Positions 18,490 to 27,366 of a stretch of 64,000 nt of DNA are shown here, piece after piece. The first letter of the stretch is position 1. Each line of letters opens with the position of its first letter. The stretch is from [Bacillus] enclensis (GTDB taxonomy: Bacteria > Bacillota > Bacilli > Bacillales > Bacillaceae_B): positions 1,468,249 to 1,532,248 of the forward strand of contig NZ_KQ758482.1 in the NCBI RefSeq assembly GCF_001456935.1, in the 5' to 3' direction. Position numbers and translations under genes: made by a program. The notes below the pieces were generated by a model, which worked only from the letters and a program-made list of their open reading frames with translations, did no database searches and was not told the DNA's origin.

Positions 18490-18804
18490 TTATTTCTTGG
18501 GAGCCGTTTCGCCGCCCCAATTCATCATGCCGCCTTCCATGTTCACCACTTTGTAGCCTTGTTCCTGCATATAGTGGGCAACATTTCCGCTGCGGTTTCC
18601 TGAGCGGCAGATAAAGATATATTCTTTATCCTTCTCAAACTTGTCCAATGATTCAGGGATATCGCCCATTTTGATGTGACGCGCTCCAGGAATCATCCCT
18701 TCTTCTACTTCTTCATCTTCCCGTACGTCCACCAATAATAGGTCTTCGCCGTTTTGAAGTTTTTTGTTCAATTCATCTGTTGTAATCGTTTTGATTTCAG
18801 TCAT
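18490..18804 (-). CDS. ytwF: Single-domain rhodanese (YtwF-like)
   Basis: A 104-residue rhodanese-like sulfurtransferase. The active-site loop CRSGNRS places the catalytic cysteine at residue 66, and VDVREDEEVEEGMIPGA is the usual first motif. Such proteins pass sulfane sulfur to acceptors; the partner is unknown. The start at 18804 has AAGGGTG seven bases upstream. The open frame extends to 18912 but that part runs into the palindrome array and has no start signals. Confidence 0.9.
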   Translation of the reverse strand: MTEIKTITTDELNKKLQNGEDLLLVDVREDEEVEEGMIPGARHIKMGDIPESLDKFEKDKEYIFICRSGNRSGNVAHYMQEQGYKVVNMEGGMMNWGGETAPKK

Positions 18805-18899
18805 TTTCTTCACCCTTTCATGGTAATCCATTTTGATTATATCAAAGGTATTCCCTATCACAAAAAATTTACACATGTGTGGGTATCGGGGGAGGGGAT

Positions 18900-19015
18900 G
18901 TACCAGGTACAAGGAGGCTGGTTTGTACCTGGTACATCCTATCCTTGTTTTGTGGTGCCTGGCTCAAAACGCCTCTTTTGTGCCTGGCTCAAATCATCTC
19001 TTATACGCTGGCACC
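18900..19015. repeat. Phased palindrome array A (GTACCwGGTAC / GTGCCTGGCTC)
   Basis: Eleven-base units sit at 18900 (GTACCAGGTAC), 18925 (GTACCTGGTAC), 18955 and 18980 (GTGCCTGGCTC), with a diverged CTGGCACC unit at 19008. Spacings are 25, 30, 25 and about 24. All are imperfect or perfect palindromes around CC(A/T)GG. The array is between ytwF and leuS. Confidence 0.8.
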
Positions 19016-19042
19016 ACAAACAGTGTCCATCACAACAAAAAA

Positions 19043-19074
19043 AGGAACGGACCAAGAAAAGTCCGTTCCCGCAT
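19043..19074 (-). terminator. Terminator of leuS
   Basis: On the minus strand GGAACGGAC and GTCCGTTCC form a nine-pair stem followed by a T run. Confidence 0.9.
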
Positions 19075-19080
19075 TCAAAA

Positions 19081-21495
19081 TCAGTTCGCCACAATATTCA
19101 CTAGCTTGCCAGGTACGGCAATCACTTTACGCACTGTTTTTCCTTCAATTTGGTTCTTGATGTCTTCGTTTTCCATCGCTGTTTTTTCAAGTTCATCCTT
19201 GTTCATGTCGCGAGGGATCATCACTTTTGCTTTTACTTTGCCGTTGACCTGAAGGACGATTTCCACTTCGTTGTCCACAAGTTTTGATTCATCAAATGAC
19301 GGCCATTCCACGTATGTGATGGAATCTTCGTGTCCAAGTTTCGCCCAAAGCTCTTCCGTCATATGAGGTGCGATCGGCGCAAGGAGCTTCACGAAACCTT
19401 CGACATATGCTTTTGGAAGGGTCTTTGCTTTGTATGCTTCATTGATGAAGACCATAAGCTGGGAGATCCCTGTGTTGAAACGAAGACCTTCATAGTCTTC
19501 CGTGACCTTCTTGACCGTCTGGTTGTAAATTTTATCAAGGGCCGGGTTCGCAGTGTCGGACACTTTCCGGGAAAGCGTACCGTCTTCCTCGATAAGAAGG
19601 CGCCATACACGGTCAAGGAAACGGCGGGCTCCATCCAGTCCGTTCGTGCTCCATGCAACCGATGCTTCAAGCGGCCCCATGAACATTTCATAAAGACGGA
19701 GAGTATCTGCTCCGTGAGATTCGACGATTTCATCAGGGTTTACGACATTCCCTTTTGATTTACTCATTTTTTCATTGTTTTCACCAAGGATCATCCCCTG
19801 GTTGAACAGCTTCTGGAACGGCTCTTTCGTTGGCACGACTCCGATATCATAAAGGAATTTATGCCAGAAACGCGCGTACAGAAGGTGTAGTACCGCGTGC
19901 TCAGCTCCACCGATGTACATATCGACCGGAAGCCAGTCATCCATTTTCTTCGCATCCGCAAGTGCTTCCTCGTTATGAGGATCGATGTAGCGAAGGTAGT
20001 ACCAGCAGCTTCCTGCCCACTGCGGCATTGTATTTGTTTCGCGGCGGCCTTTCTTGCCTGTTTCAGGGTCTTCTACATTTACCCAATCGCTGATGTTGGC
20101 AAGCGGTGATTCACCTGTTCCGGATGGTTTGATTTCAGTCGTCTTTGGAAGGACAAGCGGAAGTTCGCTTTCCTGAACACCTGAAGTTGTGCCGTCTTCC
20201 CAGTGAATGACAGGGATTGGTTCGCCCCAGTAGCGCTGGCGGCTGAACAGCCAGTCACGAAGGCGGTATGTGACTTTCTTCGTACCGATTTCTTTTTCTT
20301 CAAGCCACGCAATCGATTTTGTGATTGCTTCTTCTTTACCAAGTCCATTCAGGAAATCAGAGTTAACGTGCTCCCCGTCACCTGTGTAGGCTTCTTTTTC
20401 AACGTCTCCGCCGGCAACCACTTCAACAATTGGAAGATCAAATTGTTTAGCAAATTCGTAGTCTCTTTCATCATGGGCAGGTACGGCCATGATCGCTCCA
20501 GATCCGTAACTCACAAGAACGTAATCTGCAATCCAGATCGGCATTTTGCTTCCGTTTGCAGGGTTGATCGCATAAGCCCCTGTGAACACACCTGTTTTTT
20601 CTTTGGCAAGATCGGTGCGTTCAAGATCGCTCTTTGTTTTCACCTTATCAAGATAAGCTTCCACCTGTTCCTTTTGTTCGGCAGTGGTGATTTTCCCGAC
20701 TAGATCATGTTCAGGCGCGAGCACCGCGTACGTTGCACCGAAGATCGTATCAGGACGTGTAGTGAACACATCGAATGATGCATCGTGTCCGTCAATGTTG
20801 AAGACGACTTCTGCCCCTTCAGAACGTCCGATCCAGTTGCGCTGCATATCCTTGATGCTTTCCGGCCAGTCGACATCTTCAAGGTCTTCAAGAAGACGGT
20901 CCGCATAAGCCGTGATCTTAAGCATCCACTGTTTCATCGGGCGGCGTTCGACCGGATGGCCTCCGCGCTCGCTCTTCCCGTCGATGACTTCTTCATTGGC
21001 AAGAACCGTACCAAGCGCCGGGCACCAGTTCACTGCTACTTCATCAACGTAAGCCAAGCCCTTTTCATAAAGCTTAAGGAAGATCCATTGTGTCCATTTG
21101 TAGTAGCCAGGGTCAGTCGTGTTCACTTCACGGTCCCAGTCATAAGAAAAACCAAGCGCCTTGATCTGACGGCGGAAGTTATCGATGTTCTGCTTCGTGA
21201 ATTCGGCAGGGTCGTTTCCTGTATCAAGAGCATACTGCTCCGCAGGAAGACCGAATGCATCCCAACCCATTGGATGAAGGACGTTATATCCCTGCATACG
21301 TTTCATTCTGGAAAGGATATCCGTTGCGGTGTAACCTTCCGGGTGGCCTACGTGAAGGCCTGCACCTGATGGATACGGGAACATATCCAGTGCATAGAAA
21401 TTCTTTTTCGACTCATCTTCGGTCGTTTTGAACGTTTTGTTTTCTTCCCAATACTGCTGCCATTTTGTCTCAATGCTTTTATGATCAAAACTCAT
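19081..21495 (-). CDS. leuS: Leucyl-tRNA synthetase
   Basis: An 804-residue class I synthetase that charges tRNA-Leu with leucine. The HIGH-type motif is HVGH in [12 protein letters not shown] (near 50), a CP1 editing domain with [10 protein letters not shown] follows, and the KMSKS loop is seen in [10 protein letters not shown] (near 575). Length equals that of the B. subtilis enzyme. The start at 21495 ([16 protein letters not shown]) has AAGGAGG upstream; the frame continues to 21591 into the T-box leader and is not used. Expression is controlled by the leader T-box. Confidence 0.98.
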   Translation of the reverse strand: MSFDHKSIETKWQQYWEENKTFKTTEDESKKNFYALDMFPYPSGAGLHVGHPEGYTATDILSRMKRMQGYNVLHPMGWDAFGLPAEQYALDTGNDPAEFTKQNIDNFRRQIKALGFSYDWDREVNTTDPGYYKWTQWIFLKLYEKGLAYVDEVAVNWCPALGTVLANEEVIDGKSERGGHPVERRPMKQWMLKITAYADRLLEDLEDVDWPESIKDMQRNWIGRSEGAEVVFNIDGHDASFDVFTTRPDTIFGATYAVLAPEHDLVGKITTAEQKEQVEAYLDKVKTKSDLERTDLAKEKTGVFTGAYAINPANGSKMPIWIADYVLVSYGSGAIMAVPAHDERDYEFAKQFDLPIVEVVAGGDVEKEAYTGDGEHVNSDFLNGLGKEEAITKSIAWLEEKEIGTKKVTYRLRDWLFSRQRYWGEPIPVIHWEDGTTSGVQESELPLVLPKTTEIKPSGTGESPLANISDWVNVEDPETGKKGRRETNTMPQWAGSCWYYLRYIDPHNEEALADAKKMDDWLPVDMYIGGAEHAVLHLLYARFWHKFLYDIGVVPTKEPFQKLFNQGMILGENNEKMSKSKGNVVNPDEIVESHGADTLRLYEMFMGPLEASVAWSTNGLDGARRFLDRVWRLLIEEDGTLSRKVSDTANPALDKIYNQTVKKVTEDYEGLRFNTGISQLMVFINEAYKAKTLPKAYVEGFVKLLAPIAPHMTEELWAKLGHEDSITYVEWPSFDESKLVDNEVEIVLQVNGKVKAKVMIPRDMNKDELEKTAMENEDIKNQIEGKTVRKVIAVPGKLVNIVAN

Positions 21496-21575
21496 ATTGA
21501 GATCCTCCTTTATCAAATGAATGGATTGTGGTTCAGACGGACGGTTCGTTCTTTGATCAGGCTTATTTGAAGCAA

Positions 21576-21840
21576 AATAAAAAACTCCCATCCCAAATAA
21601 AAATATTTGGGACGAGAGTTATGTATATATTCTCCCGCGGTACCACCCACATTAGTGTACGCGCACTCAGCTTCATTCATCCTTAACGCGGAAAACGGCA
21701 AGTCTTACTGATTGTTCACACTTGCAACTCAGCAGGCGAGTTCATGATGTTCCCGGTTGACTTCCACCACCCGTCAACTCTCTAAGACAGAAAACATTCA
21801 TTACTACTCCCGATCAACGTCTGAAATATAAGAATCATTA
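21576..21840 (-). promoter_or_regulatory. Leucine T-box riboswitch of leuS
   Basis: Read on the minus strand, the T-box core GGGTGGTACCGCGG lies at 21637-21650 and the terminator (AACTCTCGTCCCAAAT pairing with ATTTGGGATGGGAGTT, then T run) at 21577-21618. The specifier loop reads GAA-CTC-GCC with the CTC leucine codon at 21738-21740. AGTAGTAATGAA and GGTGGAAGTCAACC mark stem I. Uncharged tRNA-Leu would pair with the core and prevent termination. Confidence 0.95.
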
Positions 21841-21852
21841 TATGTATTCACT

Positions 21853-21881
21853 ATTTTAGGAGAAAATATTCAGGAGCGCAA
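21853..21881 (-). promoter_or_regulatory. Probable promoter of leuS
   Basis: On the minus strand TTGCGC (21876-21881) and TAAAAT (21853-21858) are 17 bases apart, just upstream of the T-box. A second possible -10, TATAAT, lies about 15 bases downstream. Confidence 0.5.
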
Positions 21882-22008
21882 GCCCAATGTGAAGGAATTT
21901 AGTAATTTTGATGCCGTTCTTAAGTGATTATGTCAATTTTTAATAAAAAACAGATAACCATTTCTACAAAACTGTTAAAATAGGGGCCTTTTAGAATCGG
22001 TTCTAAAT

Positions 22009-22229
22009 CCCGCTTTTGATTTCCGTGCAAGACTTCGCTTTCCATCAGAAAAGCGGAGGGGCTTTGCTCAGAGGCGGGTGGCGTAAGGCGAATCGGCCAC
22101 GAAGGCGTTCTTTGCCTTCTTGGTCGATTTGACTTGTGACATGTGCCTCTAAGCCCCGCAGCTAGACAAGTCTCACATAAGCTACTCATCCCGCAGGAGT
22201 CTGCGTCTTGCACTCCAATCAACCGCTGG
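22009..22229 (-). repeat. Intergenic repeat element, copy R4 (long form)
   Basis: The outer ends are GATTTCCGTGCAAGAC and CACTCCAATCAACCGCTGG. The inner module (about 22047-22172) is in opposite orientation to the outer part and begins almost at the GCTTTCC block, so the left half of the outer element is shorter than in R2. The open frame at 21920-22261 is an artefact of this copy. Confidence 0.85.
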
Positions 22230-22263
22230 AAAGTACTAACATCTACTGTACATTCAAACAAAA

Positions 22264-22306
22264 ACCGGAACTAATTTGTCTATAAAAAGGCATATTAGTT
22301 CGGGTC
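22264..22306 (-). terminator. Long hairpin, probable terminator of the hydroxybutyrate operon
   Basis: On the minus strand ACCCGAACTAAT pairs with ATTAGTTCCGGT and TTTTTGTTTG follows, 35 bases after the bdhA stop. The CCCGAAC/GTTCGGG arms recur beside repeat copies R5 and R6. Confidence 0.65.
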
Positions 22307-22339
22307 AACCTTATCTAAAGTACGCTCTTCTTCCATAAA

Positions 22340-23116
22340 TCACTGAACCGTATATCCTCCATCAAGCACTACTGCCTGCCCCGTTACACCTTTTGCGGCG
22401 TCACTGCTCAGGAACATCGTGTAATCGGCAATCTCTTTTACGTCCAGAAGCCTTTTTTGCGGAACCAGCGGATAAATGACTTCTTCCACTACTTTTTCAA
22501 GAGGTACGTTTCGCGTCTTGGCGAGATCTGCCAGCTGGTTCTGCACTAGCGGTGTATCGACATAGCCAGGGCAGACAGCATTCACAGTGACACCATGTGC
22601 TGCTGCTTCAAGTGCTGCGACCTTAGTCAAACCGATGACTCCATGTTTCGCAGAATTGTAGGCTGCCTTGCCGGCAAATCCCACTAGTCCATTAATGGAA
22701 GCCATATTGATGATCCTGCCGAAACCCTGTTCTTTCATGATAGGCAAGGCATGTTTGATTGCCACAAATGGAGCCGTCAGCATGACTTTCACCAAAAACT
22801 CGAACTTCTCTGTCGGAAAATCTTCGATAGGTGACACATGCTGAAGACCCGCGTTATTAATCAGCACATCAAGCCTTCCGTAATGATTCACTGTGGACGC
22901 AATGGCTTCTTTCAAGTCTTCCTCAGAAGTAACATCACAGCGGATGCCCATCGCATCATATCCTTCTTTTTTCAGAGAAAGTGCAGCTTCCTGCACTCCA
23001 TCTACCTTCAGGTCTGTTAGTACAACTTTCGCACCGGCTGCAGCGAATTCCTTCCCGATTTCAAATCCGATTCCCTGCGCTGCTCCGGTTACAAATACGA
23101 CTTTGTTTTCTACCAT
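22340..23116 (-). CDS. 3-hydroxybutyrate dehydrogenase (SDR family)
   Basis: A 258-residue short-chain dehydrogenase. The NAD motif TGAAQGIGFEIG is at 10-21, NNAG in LINNAGLQH near 88, the catalytic Ser in MASING and the YNSAKHG tyrosine/lysine pair near 153-157. The LQHVSPIEDFPTEKF block is typical of 3-hydroxybutyrate dehydrogenases, which oxidise (R)-3-hydroxybutyrate to acetoacetate. B. subtilis has a similar gene (yxjF) in an operon with a GntP-type permease. It is the second gene of a sigma-54-type operon, 15 bases after the permease. Confidence 0.87.
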   Translation of the reverse strand: MVENKVVFVTGAAQGIGFEIGKEFAAAGAKVVLTDLKVDGVQEAALSLKKEGYDAMGIRCDVTSEEDLKEAIASTVNHYGRLDVLINNAGLQHVSPIEDFPTEKFEFLVKVMLTAPFVAIKHALPIMKEQGFGRIINMASINGLVGFAGKAAYNSAKHGVIGLTKVAALEAAAHGVTVNAVCPGYVDTPLVQNQLADLAKTRNVPLEKVVEEVIYPLVPQKRLLDVKEIADYTMFLSSDAAKGVTGQAVVLDGGYTVQ

Positions 23117-23131
23117 GATGATACTCCTTTC

Positions 23132-24454
23132 TTAAATACCCAATCCTAAGCTGAATAAAATGATTGCAATCGCGAGACCGAGCAATGGCACAATGACCGT
23201 CACTGCCCCGACTGCTCCATACGCTTCCCCGTGCGACTCATTACAAATCGAGCGGATCGTGGTTACGACGTAGCCGTTATGCGGCAGGGAGTCCAGTGCA
23301 CCAGAAGAAATCGCGACAACCCTGTGCAGCGCTTCCGGGTTCACACCCATATCCATATAGTGTGGTGCAATCAGCGGAAGTGCGATTGCCTGACCGCCGG
23401 ATGCCGATCCTGTCATACCTGCGATCACACTGACTGCAATGGCACCGCCGATCAATGGCGAGCCCGGAATATTGGTCATGACGTCAACAGCCGTTTCGAA
23501 CGCCGGCACTGCTTTTGCCACGCCCCCGAATCCAACGACAGCTGCAGTATTCCCGATTGCGATCAAGGCTCCGATCGTCCCTTCAGATACTGCCGGCCAA
23601 AAGCCTTTGAAGTACTTTCTGTTCAATAGATACGTGGAGATAACCCCTCCAAGCAGGGCAATAATCAAAGCAGACTGTTTCATCGAATCGTGGAAGATGA
23701 ATGCAAGGATCAGTACAATCAGAAGCGGGATCAATCCCATCAACGGATTCGGCAGAGGACGCCCCTCATCGATGACTGGATCTTCTTCGCGGGATTGGAA
23801 TCTCTCCCCTTTATTGATCGCCTTCTTGATCATGCGCTTTAACCACCAATAACCGAAGACTGCCATGAAGACTGCCACGATCAAGCTGACTTCCCAGCCG
23901 GCATATGGTGTCGTATTCAGATATTCAATCGGGATCCAGTTTTGGATTTCAGGTGAACCGGCCGAGGTCATCGTGAATGTAACTGACCCGAGGGCAAGTG
24001 CCGCGGGAATGAACCTGCGCGGCAGGTCTGCCTGCTTGAACAGACTTAAAGCCATCGGATACACAGAGAATGCCACGACGAATAAACTAACCCCTCCGTA
24101 TGTCAAGATCGCACACGCCGCCACGATCGCCAACACGGCATATTTCATACCAAGTTTTTCGACAACGAACCTCGACACACTGTCTGCCGCTCCGCTGTCT
24201 TCCATCACTTTACCGAAGATGGCACCGAGCAAGAACATTAAATACCATGCGGCAACGAAGCTTGTAAATCCGGACATATAATTCGTGACCAGATCCGCTT
24301 CCCCTTCTGCAGCCAGCTGCGGAAACAAAGGCATACCGCTTAAAACAGCTACGAATAATGCAGAGATAGGCCCAACAATCAGGATGTTCATACCCCGCAT
24401 CGTTAAAAAGATTAATAAAATGAGTCCTCCTATGAGTCCAATCATACTCAACAT
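23132..24454 (-). CDS. GntP-family permease, probable hydroxybutyrate/short-chain acid uptake
   Basis: A 440-residue membrane protein with about 12 hydrophobic segments. MLSMIGLIGGLILLIFLTMRG, LTYGGVSLFVVAFSVYP and GMTGSASGGQAIALPL fit the GntP family. Its closest counterpart by context is YxjC of B. subtilis, which sits with ketone-body genes. Coupling to 3-hydroxybutyrate dehydrogenase suggests uptake of 3-hydroxybutyrate or acetoacetate; the substrate is inference. The start at 24454 follows AAGGGGG. It is the first gene behind the -24/-12 promoter. Confidence 0.83.
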   Translation of the reverse strand: MLSMIGLIGGLILLIFLTMRGMNILIVGPISALFVAVLSGMPLFPQLAAEGEADLVTNYMSGFTSFVAAWYLMFLLGAIFGKVMEDSGAADSVSRFVVEKLGMKYAVLAIVAACAILTYGGVSLFVVAFSVYPMALSLFKQADLPRRFIPAALALGSVTFTMTSAGSPEIQNWIPIEYLNTTPYAGWEVSLIVAVFMAVFGYWWLKRMIKKAINKGERFQSREEDPVIDEGRPLPNPLMGLIPLLIVLILAFIFHDSMKQSALIIALLGGVISTYLLNRKYFKGFWPAVSEGTIGALIAIGNTAAVVGFGGVAKAVPAFETAVDVMTNIPGSPLIGGAIAVSVIAGMTGSASGGQAIALPLIAPHYMDMGVNPEALHRVVAISSGALDSLPHNGYVVTTIRSICNESHGEAYGAVGAVTVIVPLLGLAIAIILFSLGLGI

Positions 24455-24568
24455 TTTGTATTTCCCCCTTTTTCATATAAAAGTTTCTTTCGAGACACCT
24501 TTTTGCAATCGTTTACATTTTTTGATTGCTCGTGTACGCCCCTTTCAAAAACCGTACATCTATTAACA

Positions 24569-24585
24569 TGCAATAATTGTGCCAA
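24569..24585 (-). promoter_or_regulatory. Sigma-54 (SigL) -24/-12 promoter
   Basis: On the minus strand TTGGCACAATTATTGCA matches the TTGGCAC-N5-TTGCA consensus at every fixed position. It lies 115 bases before the permease gene and points at it. The adjacent sigma-54 activator gene supports use. Confidence 0.9.
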
Positions 24586-24623
24586 CTTTCAGATTACTGA
24601 AAATCTACGTTCTCAGAATGAAA

Positions 24624-24641
24624 AGTCCGGTATTTCGGACT
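24624..24641. promoter_or_regulatory. Putative upstream activator site of the sigma-54 regulator
   Basis: AGTCCGGTATTTCGGACT, an inverted repeat, sits 39 bases upstream of the -24 element. Its arms recur in the hairpin at 24691-24728. Confidence 0.6.
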
Positions 24642-24690
24642 GTTTTTTAAAAATTCACAGGATGTACACAATCTTGCGTAGAAAATAGAA

Positions 24691-24728
24691 AGTCCGGAAA
24701 TTCGGACCCCTTTCCGAATTTCCGGACT
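24691..24728. terminator. Terminator of the sigma-54 regulator and possible second activator site
   Basis: AGTCCGGAAATTCGG and CCGAATTTCCGGACT form a 15-pair hairpin with an eight-base loop, overlapping the regulator stop and followed on the minus strand by TTTCTATTTTC. Each arm resembles the activator site at 24624, so the element may have two roles. Confidence 0.65.
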
Positions 24729-26091
24729 AATCAAGCAGCTGATATTTGTTTAATTTCTCATATAACGTTGATTTACTTATCCCAAGTGCTGCGGCCAGTT
24801 TTCGTTTATCATGCTGAAACTTCTCCATACTTTGCTGAAGAACACTTTTTTCAGTATCATCGAGAATTTCCTTTAACGTTTTCGATTCTACATTAAAGAC
24901 GGTCCCTGCTTTCATATATTCAGGGAGGGAAGTGAGGGAAATCTGGTGATCATTTGATAAATAGGTGGAAGCATTGATCACGTTCTCCAATTCCCTTAAA
25001 TTACCCGGCCAGCTGTAAGAAGTAAAGACATCCAGTACGTCTTTATGGAAGCCCTGAATCCTCTTGCCTGATGATTTCATCGACTTTTTCAAGAAGAATT
25101 CCGACAGCACAGCGATGTCGTCTTTTCTCTCCCTGAGGGGCGGGATGACAAATGGCACGACATTGATCCTGTAGTAGAGGTCGCTCCTGAATCTTTTTTC
25201 TTCCATCATTTTCTCAAGCGGCCTGTTGGTGGCTGCGATGATCCTTACATCTACCTGGCGGATACGGGATGACCCGACTGCCTCCACTTCCCCTTCCTGA
25301 AGGACCCTTAGAAGCTTTGCCTGCATGTTCAATGGCATGTCCCCGATTTCATCCAGGAACAGTGTCCCTTTGTGGGCAAGCTGGAATTTCCCTTTTTTCC
25401 CGCCTTTTTTGGCACCGGTGAAGGCGCCTTCTTCATACCCGAATAATTCCGACTCGAGGAGCTGTTCTGGAATTGCAGCACAATTCACCTTGATGAAAGG
25501 CTGACCGCTCCTCTCACTCAACTGATGGATGCTGTGTGCGAATAATTCCTTTCCGGTCCCGCTTTCCCCCCTGATAAGGATTGAAATATCACTTGGCGCA
25601 ATCATTTGAACTTTATCCTTCAGTTCTTTTATCACTTCAGAATCTCCGATGATATCATTTAGGCTGTACTTAACGCCTGAGTTGATATCCTGTATGTAGC
25701 TTTGTATTTTAGACATCATATTTTTCACATGTGTGCTCATCTGCATCCATTCGCTCGTATCACGGAAAATGACGCTGCCGAACGCGCCAATCACTTCCCC
25801 GTCCACAACAATCGGGATCCGGTTTGCGATCATGTAATTGCCTTTTATGTATTGAAGATCGGCCACTTCCTCTTTCCCGCTCTCCACGACTTTATGCATT
25901 CTTGTGTTTTCTATCACATTTGTTACGTGGGCGCCTATCGCTTTCTCCCTGTCCACCTCAAGAAATTTGCAATAATTCTCGTTGATGTAAATGATTTTTC
26001 CGTCTCTATCGACTACAACCAGCCATTCAAAGGCATTCTCCAGCATGATTTCAATCATCTCGGCAGAAACTTTCTTCAGCAGACTGCTCAT
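24727..26091 (-). CDS. PAS-domain sigma-54-dependent transcriptional activator
   Basis: A 454-residue bacterial enhancer-binding protein. A PAS sensor (about 15-120: FEWLVVVDRDGKIIYINENY) precedes the AAA+ domain with Walker A GESGTGKE (175-182), the sigma-54 contact loop GAFTGA (222-227) and Walker B TLFLDEIG (243-250). The C-terminal Fis-type helix-turn-helix is AAALGISKSTLYEKLNKY. It should bind upstream sites and drive SigL-RNA polymerase in response to a small-molecule signal. The start at 26091 has AAGGGG upstream; ATG codons at 26124 and 26211 lack good sites. It is encoded just upstream of the operon it probably controls. Confidence 0.92.
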   Translation of the reverse strand: MSSLLKKVSAEMIEIMLENAFEWLVVVDRDGKIIYINENYCKFLEVDREKAIGAHVTNVIENTRMHKVVESGKEEVADLQYIKGNYMIANRIPIVVDGEVIGAFGSVIFRDTSEWMQMSTHVKNMMSKIQSYIQDINSGVKYSLNDIIGDSEVIKELKDKVQMIAPSDISILIRGESGTGKELFAHSIHQLSERSGQPFIKVNCAAIPEQLLESELFGYEEGAFTGAKKGGKKGKFQLAHKGTLFLDEIGDMPLNMQAKLLRVLQEGEVEAVGSSRIRQVDVRIIAATNRPLEKMMEEKRFRSDLYYRINVVPFVIPPLRERKDDIAVLSEFFLKKSMKSSGKRIQGFHKDVLDVFTSYSWPGNLRELENVINASTYLSNDHQISLTSLPEYMKAGTVFNVESKTLKEILDDTEKSVLQQSMEKFQHDKRKLAAALGISKSTLYEKLNKYQLLD

Positions 26092-26281
26092 CCCATTCCC
26101 CTTCTCTCTTGCTGTTTGATTCATTAAATAAATTGTCTCTCTATTCAAAATAATCCTTCCTATTATAGTAGCATATCCATTCAACATAAAGGGGGTTTCC
26201 AAAAAATACAAAAGCTTAGGAATGGGTTTATGATGCGGGATTACGGGGAATCTTTGTTAATAAATACAAGGAGCTGATGGA

Positions 26282-26797
26282 ATGGAAATTGACCGTTTAA
26301 AAATCTATTATCTTGAAGATGATGGAAATATCCCCAACAACCCGGATCTGCCTGTTCTCATCTACCGTAATGCCGTGAAAGATACAGCGGAGATGGAAGA
26401 AATCTTTCATCTTAATCAATGGATGAACAGCTGGATAAACGGCATCCATGATTACCATCATTATCACAGCAATACACATGAAGTCCTTGGAGTAGTTTCA
26501 GGTGATGCATCTGTAAAACTCGGCGGTGAGAAAGGAGTGGAACTGACGATATCCAAAGGGGATGTAATCATCCTCCCTGCAGGGACCGGACACAAGAAAC
26601 TATCCTCAAGTACGGATTTCAAAGTAGCCGGTGCCTATCCTGACGGTGCGGATTTCAATATGTATGAAGGCTCATTAAAAGACCGGCCGCAGGTACTCAT
26701 CGATATTAAAAATGTTCCCCTCCCTGAATTCGACCCCGTATATGGGAACGGCGGTCCTGTCAATAAATACTGGCTTCAGAGCAGAACCAGGGCTTAA
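26282..26797 (+). CDS. YjlB-family cupin protein
   Basis: A 171-residue single-domain cupin. The first motif, HDYHHYHSNTHEVLGVVSG (about 57-75), supplies histidines and a glutamate for a metal; the second is GDVIILPAGTGHKKL (near 97). It matches the YjlB group of small cupins, whose reaction is unknown. It is divergent from the sigma-54 regulator across about 190 bases with no operator that I can recognise. The start at 26282 has AAGGAG eight bases upstream. Confidence 0.82.
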   Translation: MEIDRLKIYYLEDDGNIPNNPDLPVLIYRNAVKDTAEMEEIFHLNQWMNSWINGIHDYHHYHSNTHEVLGVVSGDASVKLGGEKGVELTISKGDVIILPAGTGHKKLSSSTDFKVAGAYPDGADFNMYEGSLKDRPQVLIDIKNVPLPEFDPVYGNGGPVNKYWLQSRTRA

Positions 26798-26841
26798 TCC
26801 AAAGAAACCATCTTTTTCTATTCAAAATTAAGTTGTGTTTG

Positions 26842-26870
26842 TCTTCATTCCGTGTTATTCTATACAAGCG
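26842..26870 (+). promoter_or_regulatory. Possible promoter of the 26.87-kb RNA
   Basis: TTGTCT at about 26839-26844 or TTGTGT just upstream combine with TATTCT or TATACA near 26855-26866 at 16-17 base spacing. The match is moderate; placement directly before a folded, terminated segment is the main support. Confidence 0.4.
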
Positions 26871-26871
26871 A

Positions 26872-26990
26872 TGAGCTGAATTGTGTAAGTCGGTGATCAC
26901 GCCTAACGGCAGCAAACTATGTGGAGTTTGGATCATCCGCCTCAATTTTTTGCAAGTGGGCTTCCATAGGAAATGGGAGCCCTTTTATTT
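26872..26990 (+). ncRNA. Candidate structured small RNA with three-way junction
   Basis: About 110-120 bases without an open frame. An outer stem AATTG/CAATT (26879-26883, 26943-26947) encloses a stem CGGTGATC (26891-26898) with GATCATCCG (26931-26939, one bulge). Inside are two hairpins: GCC-TAAC-GGC (26901-26910) and CAAACT-ATGTGG-AGTTTG (26913-26930). A terminator, GGGCTTCC/GGGAGCCC with a T-rich tail, closes it at 26958-26990. I do not recognise it as 6S, SRP, tmRNA, RNase P or a known riboswitch. No gene follows closely on this strand, so a free RNA is more likely than a leader. Confidence 0.6.
26958..26990 (+). terminator. Terminator of the candidate small RNA
   Basis: GGGCTTCC (26958-26965) and GGGAGCCC (26975-26982) form an eight-pair stem with one G-T pair, followed by TTTTATTTTT. 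Confidence 0.8.
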
Positions 26991-27090
26991 TTATATTACG
27001 GAGGCAAGGTATCCGGCTCCGACTTAAATCGTTACATAAATACTAGAAGATTCTGTTTTCAGATGCTTTTTGTTTATTTATAGAAGATTA

Positions 27091-27146
27091 AAACCCGAAC
27101 GAATTTGCTAACGTTTCGACAAATTCATTCGGGTTTTTGTTTAAAT
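27091..27146. other. Long CCCGAAC/TTCGGG hairpin beside repeat R5
   Basis: AAACCCGAACGAATTTG pairs with CAAATTCATTCGGGTTT around a 12-base loop; TTTTTGTTT follows. It could act as a terminator and resembles hairpins next to R4 and R6. Confidence 0.6.
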
Positions 27147-27169
27147 GTTCAGTTAGATAATTTTTCTAT

Positions 27170-27305
27170 CCAGCGGTTGATTGGAGTGCAAGGCGCAGAC
27201 TCCTGCCGGAAGAGTAGCTTATGTGAGACCCCGCAGGAACGCAGTGACGAGGAGGCTCACTGGCTACCCGCGGAAAGCGGAGTCTTGCACGGAAATCATT
27301 AGCGG
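27170..27305 (+). repeat. Intergenic repeat element, copy R5 (short form)
   Basis: It starts CCAGCGGTTGATTGGAGTG and ends TTGCACGGAAATCATTAGCGG, with no inner module. The centre is GACTCCTGCCGGAAGAGTAGC, GACCCCGCAGGAACGC and GAGGAGGCTCAC. The right flank (CTGAGATTTTCGTCTTTAG, about 27316-27335) is shared with copy R6. Confidence 0.85.
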
Positions 27306-27366
27306 TTGTTAGAGCTGAGATTTTCGTCTTTAGTCGGTATTATTAGGGTTTTATCCAAGCGGCTTT

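Noticed and set aside
18900-19015. Possible CRISPR-like repeat/spacer array, here and at 28711 and 52383
   Set aside because: Units are 11 bases and spacers 14 bases, far below CRISPR sizes, and no cas gene is in the window.
20785-21369. Long plus-strand open frames inside leuS (also inside pepV and metK)
   Set aside because: They are antisense shadows of well-conserved genes with no start signals.
26872-26990. Riboswitch leader for a downstream gene
   Set aside because: No plus-strand gene follows for more than 2 kb and the segment ends in its own terminator.
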